Below, piece by piece: positions 6,405 to 8,159 of a stretch of 8,159 nucleotides of DNA (within the stretch, counting starts at the first letter, position 1; the number at the start of each line of letters is the position of its first letter). The position numbers and the translations under genes are program-made. A model generated the notes under the pieces. That model worked only from the letters and a program-made list of their open reading frames with translations, did no database searches and had not been told where the DNA came from. The DNA comes from Rhodospirillaceae bacterium (lineage in GTDB: Bacteria; Pseudomonadota; Alphaproteobacteria; Dongiales; Dongiaceae), in the NCBI GenBank assembly GCA_016794075.1, contig JAEUKU010000352.1, positions 1-8,159 on the forward strand. Reading direction: 5' to 3'.

Positions 6405-6937
6405 GCCGCGAAGCTGACGACCCTGGGCTGCGCTTCCCCGGCGGGTGGTGACCCGCCGGCGCGGCGATAGGCGTCCGACGCCGCGCCATAGGGCGGATTG
6501 TAGAGCCCCTCGGGCAGTTGCTCCTGGGCGATGAAGCTGGCCAGGAAGGCGGTGGAATTGCGGCTGCCGGAGCCGCTGGCATAGCCGTCGAGGATTTCGG
6601 CGGCGACCGACGGGTCGCTGTCGGCGGCCGCGCTGGCGCGCTCCGCATCCGCGGGGCGCTCGATCACCTCCGCCGCCGGGCGCTCCGCGCCGCCGCCGCG
6701 GCCATAGGGGCGGAAGCGGAACTGCTTGCCCTTCAACTCGCCGCCGAGGTCGATGGTGTCCTCGGGCGGGGTCTCGATCAGGGTGAGGAAGCTGGCGGTG
6801 GCGGCGGCGGACCGGCGCGTCCCGCGCACGATCTCGTCCGGCAGGTCTCGGTCCAGCGCCGACGCGCCGCGCGCCTGGCTGCGCTGCAGCGGCGGATTGG
6901 GCGGTGGCAGCAGGATGGCGCGCGGGATCTCTTGCAT
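6401..6937 (-). CDS. Hypothetical protein, 178 residues, low-complexity
   Basis: I do not recognise this family. The product is soluble, with no signal peptide and no membrane segment. Residues 1-45 are rich in proline and arginine (ILLPPPNPPLQ at 8-18). A middle part (46-75) includes FLTLIETPPEDTIDLGGELK. Residues 80-125 are Ala/Glu/Ser-rich and look disordered. The C-terminal part has a possible helix (STAFLASFIAQEQL, 128-141) and then YGAASDAYRRAGG (150-162). The last block resembles short C-terminal motifs in small uncharacterised alphaproteobacterial proteins, which is why I prefer this strand to the Gly/Arg-rich reading opposite. The start at 6937 has AGGA about 4 nt upstream. The reading frame stays open for 16 codons further upstream but offers no good start. 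It converges with the LTA-synthase-like gene and is divergent from the PAS-GGDEF gene. Confidence 0.65.
   Translation of the reverse strand: MQEIPRAILLPPPNPPLQRSQARGASALDRDLPDEIVRGTRRSAAATASFLTLIETPPEDTIDLGGELKGKQFRFRPYGRGGGAERPAAEVIERPADAERASAAADSDPSVAAEILDGYASGSGSRNSTAFLASFIAQEQLPEGLYNPPYGAASDAYRRAGGSPPAGEAQPRVVSFAA
6438..6459. other. Strong stem-loop near the convergent gene ends
   Basis: CCGGCGGGT (6438-6446) pairs perfectly with ACCCGCCGG (6451-6459) around the loop GGTG. It is 47 nt past the LTA-synthase-like stop and lies within the C-terminal codons of the 178-residue protein gene. There is no following T-run on either strand. It may help end or protect the plus-strand transcript, but it also simply encodes GGSPPAG, so its role is uncertain. 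Confidence 0.4.
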
Positions 6938-6950
6938 CAGGTCCTGGAGG

Positions 6951-6960
6951 GTGACGTCAC
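6951..6960. promoter_or_regulatory. 10 bp palindrome GTGACGTCAC upstream of the 178-residue protein gene
   Basis: A perfect 10 bp palindrome is centred about 18 nt upstream of the ATG at 6937, between that start and the candidate promoter at 6975-7000. It could be an operator positioned in the leader. The short length makes chance occurrence quite possible. Confidence 0.25.
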
Positions 6961-6974
6961 GCTTCCAGATCAGA

Positions 6975-7000
6975 AATCGGGCTCAATTGCGGCCGGTTCC
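6975..7000 (-). promoter_or_regulatory. Candidate EcfG-type (general stress) promoter for the 178-residue protein gene
   Basis: Read on the minus strand: GGAACC (7000-6995), 16 nt, then GATT (6978-6975). This is close to the alphaproteobacterial EcfG pattern GGAACC-N16-CGTT, with an exact -35. The predicted transcription start near 6968 leaves a leader of about 30 nt, a natural distance to the ATG at 6937. This makes it the best placed of the three such sites in the window. Confidence 0.4.
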
Positions 7001-7051
7001 GCCCGGCATCGCCACCTCTGATCACCGTCCCGCGCAGCGGCGGGCACATTC

Positions 7052-7077
7052 GGAACTGCCCGCCAGGACGATAGGTT
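7052..7077 (+). promoter_or_regulatory. Candidate EcfG-type (general stress) promoter for the PAS-GGDEF gene
   Basis: GGAACT (7052-7057), 16 nt, then GGTT (7074-7077). The -35 core and spacing match the EcfG pattern and the -10 has three of four bases. It points away from the similar minus-strand site at 6975-7000, so the two would form a divergent pair. The leader to the PAS-GGDEF start would be long (about 125-185 nt), so a second, nearer promoter is possible. Confidence 0.3.
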
Positions 7078-7266
7078 GAATTTTAGGCAATTCCCCCGGA
7101 TTTACAAGTCAGGAATCCGTGTTCTGGCAAAATAATTCAATGTTTACAGATAATTAACCAAACCCCCGCAGTTCGTTATGGAGCCGGATTCAGACTTTAT
7201 TAAGGGCGCATGCCTACCTTCGGAGAGGCGCAAAATACTCTACATATTTTACCGAACGCGGGTGCC
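7078..7266 (+). promoter_or_regulatory. A/T-rich upstream region of the PAS-GGDEF gene
   Basis: This ~190 bp stretch is strikingly A/T-rich against the G/C-rich genes around it. It contains GATAAT (7149-7154) and TATTTT (7245-7250), which resemble -10 hexamers, though neither has a convincing -35 at the right spacing. TTAACCA (7154-7160) resembles a half-site of the cell-cycle regulator CtrA, but no second half is at the standard distance. GGAGAGG at 7222-7228 looks like a ribosome binding site but has no start codon 4-12 nt downstream. I see no other gene here. Promoter function is inferred from position and composition. Confidence 0.4.
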
Positions 7267-8159
7267 GTGAGCGTGCCGATGGGCGAACCAGAGAGCAAGA
7301 AACCGGCACCGGAGCCAGCCCTGCAAGCGACCCCGGAATGGCTCGAATCGGCCCTCGTCTCGGCGGGGGACGTCGCCTATTACTGGGACGTCGCCACCGA
7401 CCGTTTCACCTGGGCCGGCAACCTCTCAGAGGTGCTGACCGACATGCCGGTGGACTCGCTGGCCAGCGGCCACGCCCTCAACGACCGCATCCATCCGGAA
7501 GACCTGCCGCGCCGGCTGAAGGCGCTGTCCGACCATTTCGCGCTGGGCAAGCAGTACGATTGCGAGTACCGCCTGAGGACCGGCCACGGCCAGGTGATCT
7601 GGGTGCATGACCGCGGCCTGGCGCAGATGGGCGGCGCCGGCGTGCCGAAGACCATGGCCGGCACCTTGCGCATCATCACCCAGCGCAAGCAGACCGAGGC
7701 GCGGCTGGAACGCGCCGCCAATTACGACGATCTGACCGGCCACTTCAACAAGTCGCGTCTGCGCCAGGAACTGGAGCAGGCGATGAGCTTCGCCCGCCGC
7801 TTCTCGATCTCCGGCGCCTTCCTGGTGATCGGCGTCGACAAGCTGGCGCTGATCAACAGCGCCTATGGCTACGAGGTGGGCGACGCAGTGCTGGTGACGG
7901 TGGGCCAGCGCCTCGACCGCTTCGTGCGCGCGAGCGACGTGGTCGGGCGGCTCTCCGGCGACCGCTTCGGCATCGTGCTGACGCAATGCCCCGAGGACGC
8001 CATCCCCGCCGCCATGGACCGCATCATCGAGGTGATGCGCGACAAGCCGATCGAGGTCGACGGCCAATCGGTGCCGGTCACCGTCTCGATCGGCTGCGTC
8101 ATGTTCCCCAATTTCACCTCCACCGCCTATGACGTGATCGCGCGGGCGGAGACGGCGCT
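7267..8159 (+). CDS. PAS-GGDEF protein with degenerate GGDEF motif, partial at 3' end
   Basis: This is the N-terminal 297 residues of a c-di-GMP signalling protein that runs off the right edge. A PAS sensor domain spans about residues 30-140, with the PAC-like segment YDCEYRLRTGHGQVIWVHDR (97-116). A short linker TQRKQTEARLERA leads into a GGDEF domain that opens with YDDLTGHFNKSRL (153-165). The active-site motif is SGDRF (230-234) instead of GG(D/E)EF. The first metal-binding aspartate is a glycine in IGVDKL (188-193). Diguanylate cyclase activity is therefore unlikely. The inhibitory-site RxxD (RASD, 221-224) is intact, five residues before the motif. In this family such domains are commonly followed by an EAL phosphodiesterase domain, which would lie outside the window. 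The start is uncertain: GTG at 7267 marks a sharp rise in third-position G/C, but an in-frame ATG at 7210 has AAGGG nearby, and ATG 7279 is also possible. Confidence 0.9.
   Translation, partial: MSVPMGEPESKKPAPEPALQATPEWLESALVSAGDVAYYWDVATDRFTWAGNLSEVLTDMPVDSLASGHALNDRIHPEDLPRRLKALSDHFALGKQYDCEYRLRTGHGQVIWVHDRGLAQMGGAGVPKTMAGTLRIITQRKQTEARLERAANYDDLTGHFNKSRLRQELEQAMSFARRFSISGAFLVIGVDKLALINSAYGYEVGDAVLVTVGQRLDRFVRASDVVGRLSGDRFGIVLTQCPEDAIPAAMDRIIEVMRDKPIEVDGQSVPVTVSIGCVMFPNFTSTAYDVIARAETA

Noticed and set aside
6518..7021. A 167-codon plus-strand frame opposite the 178-residue protein
   Set aside because: Gly/Ala/Arg-rich composition typical of a shadow. The minus-strand reading has a helix-like C-terminal block and a plausible promoter.
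7076..7140. Inverted TTGAATT (7076-7082) and AATTCAA (7134-7140)
   Set aside because: Seven A/T-rich bases separated by 51 nt are easily expected by chance in this composition, and no second feature supports it.
7768..7772. Further GGAAC cores inside genes (for example here and near 5571)
   Set aside because: They lie in coding sequence and do not point at a gene start. They show that the five-base core alone is common, so only the three intergenic sites with a matching spacer and TT were kept.

Overview
This is a GC-rich window with heavily G/C-biased third codon positions. The protein families suggest an alphaproteobacterium, perhaps a Rhodospirillales-type soil or plant-associated lineage. 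That placement is an inference from protein character, codon bias and the G/C-rich hairpin repeat, not from a marker gene.

Left half (1-4200, minus strand): most of a peptide-type ABC importer operon. In transcription order it holds a family 5 substrate-binding protein (2632-4200), a DppB-type permease (1564-2565), a DppC-type permease (387-1310) and the first 128 residues of a DppD-type ATPase (1-386), which runs off the left edge. Two structures break up the operon. A terminator-like hairpin plus T-run lies between the binding-protein and first permease genes. A ~190 bp element bounded by G/C-rich hairpins lies between the two permease genes. Both could set the binding protein to be made in excess over the membrane components. 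The operon's upstream region holds a perfect 12 bp palindrome that looks like a repressor operator.

Middle (4201-6391): a ~300 bp divergent regulatory region with several repeats leads rightward into an LTA-synthase/phosphoglycerol-transferase family membrane enzyme (4508-6391). It has five predicted membrane segments and an extracytoplasmic sulfatase-fold domain whose catalytic threonine and metal ligands are visible.

Right (6392-8159): a convergent gene for an unrecognised 178-residue, low-complexity protein (6401-6937, minus), then a ~330 bp intergenic region, then the start of a PAS-GGDEF protein (7267 to the right edge). Its GGDEF motif is degenerate (SGDRF) but its inhibitory RxxD site is intact. 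It is probably a c-di-GMP receptor or the regulatory half of a GGDEF-EAL phosphodiesterase.

The most interesting thread is that three intergenic sites resemble the alphaproteobacterial general-stress (EcfG-type) promoter, GGAAC-N16/17-xxTT. One lies upstream of each of the three non-transporter genes and points toward it. I see no CRISPR array, tRNA, rRNA, phage or transposase gene. Apart from these regulatory features the gene content is of known families, and I find no clear evidence of a wholly new system.
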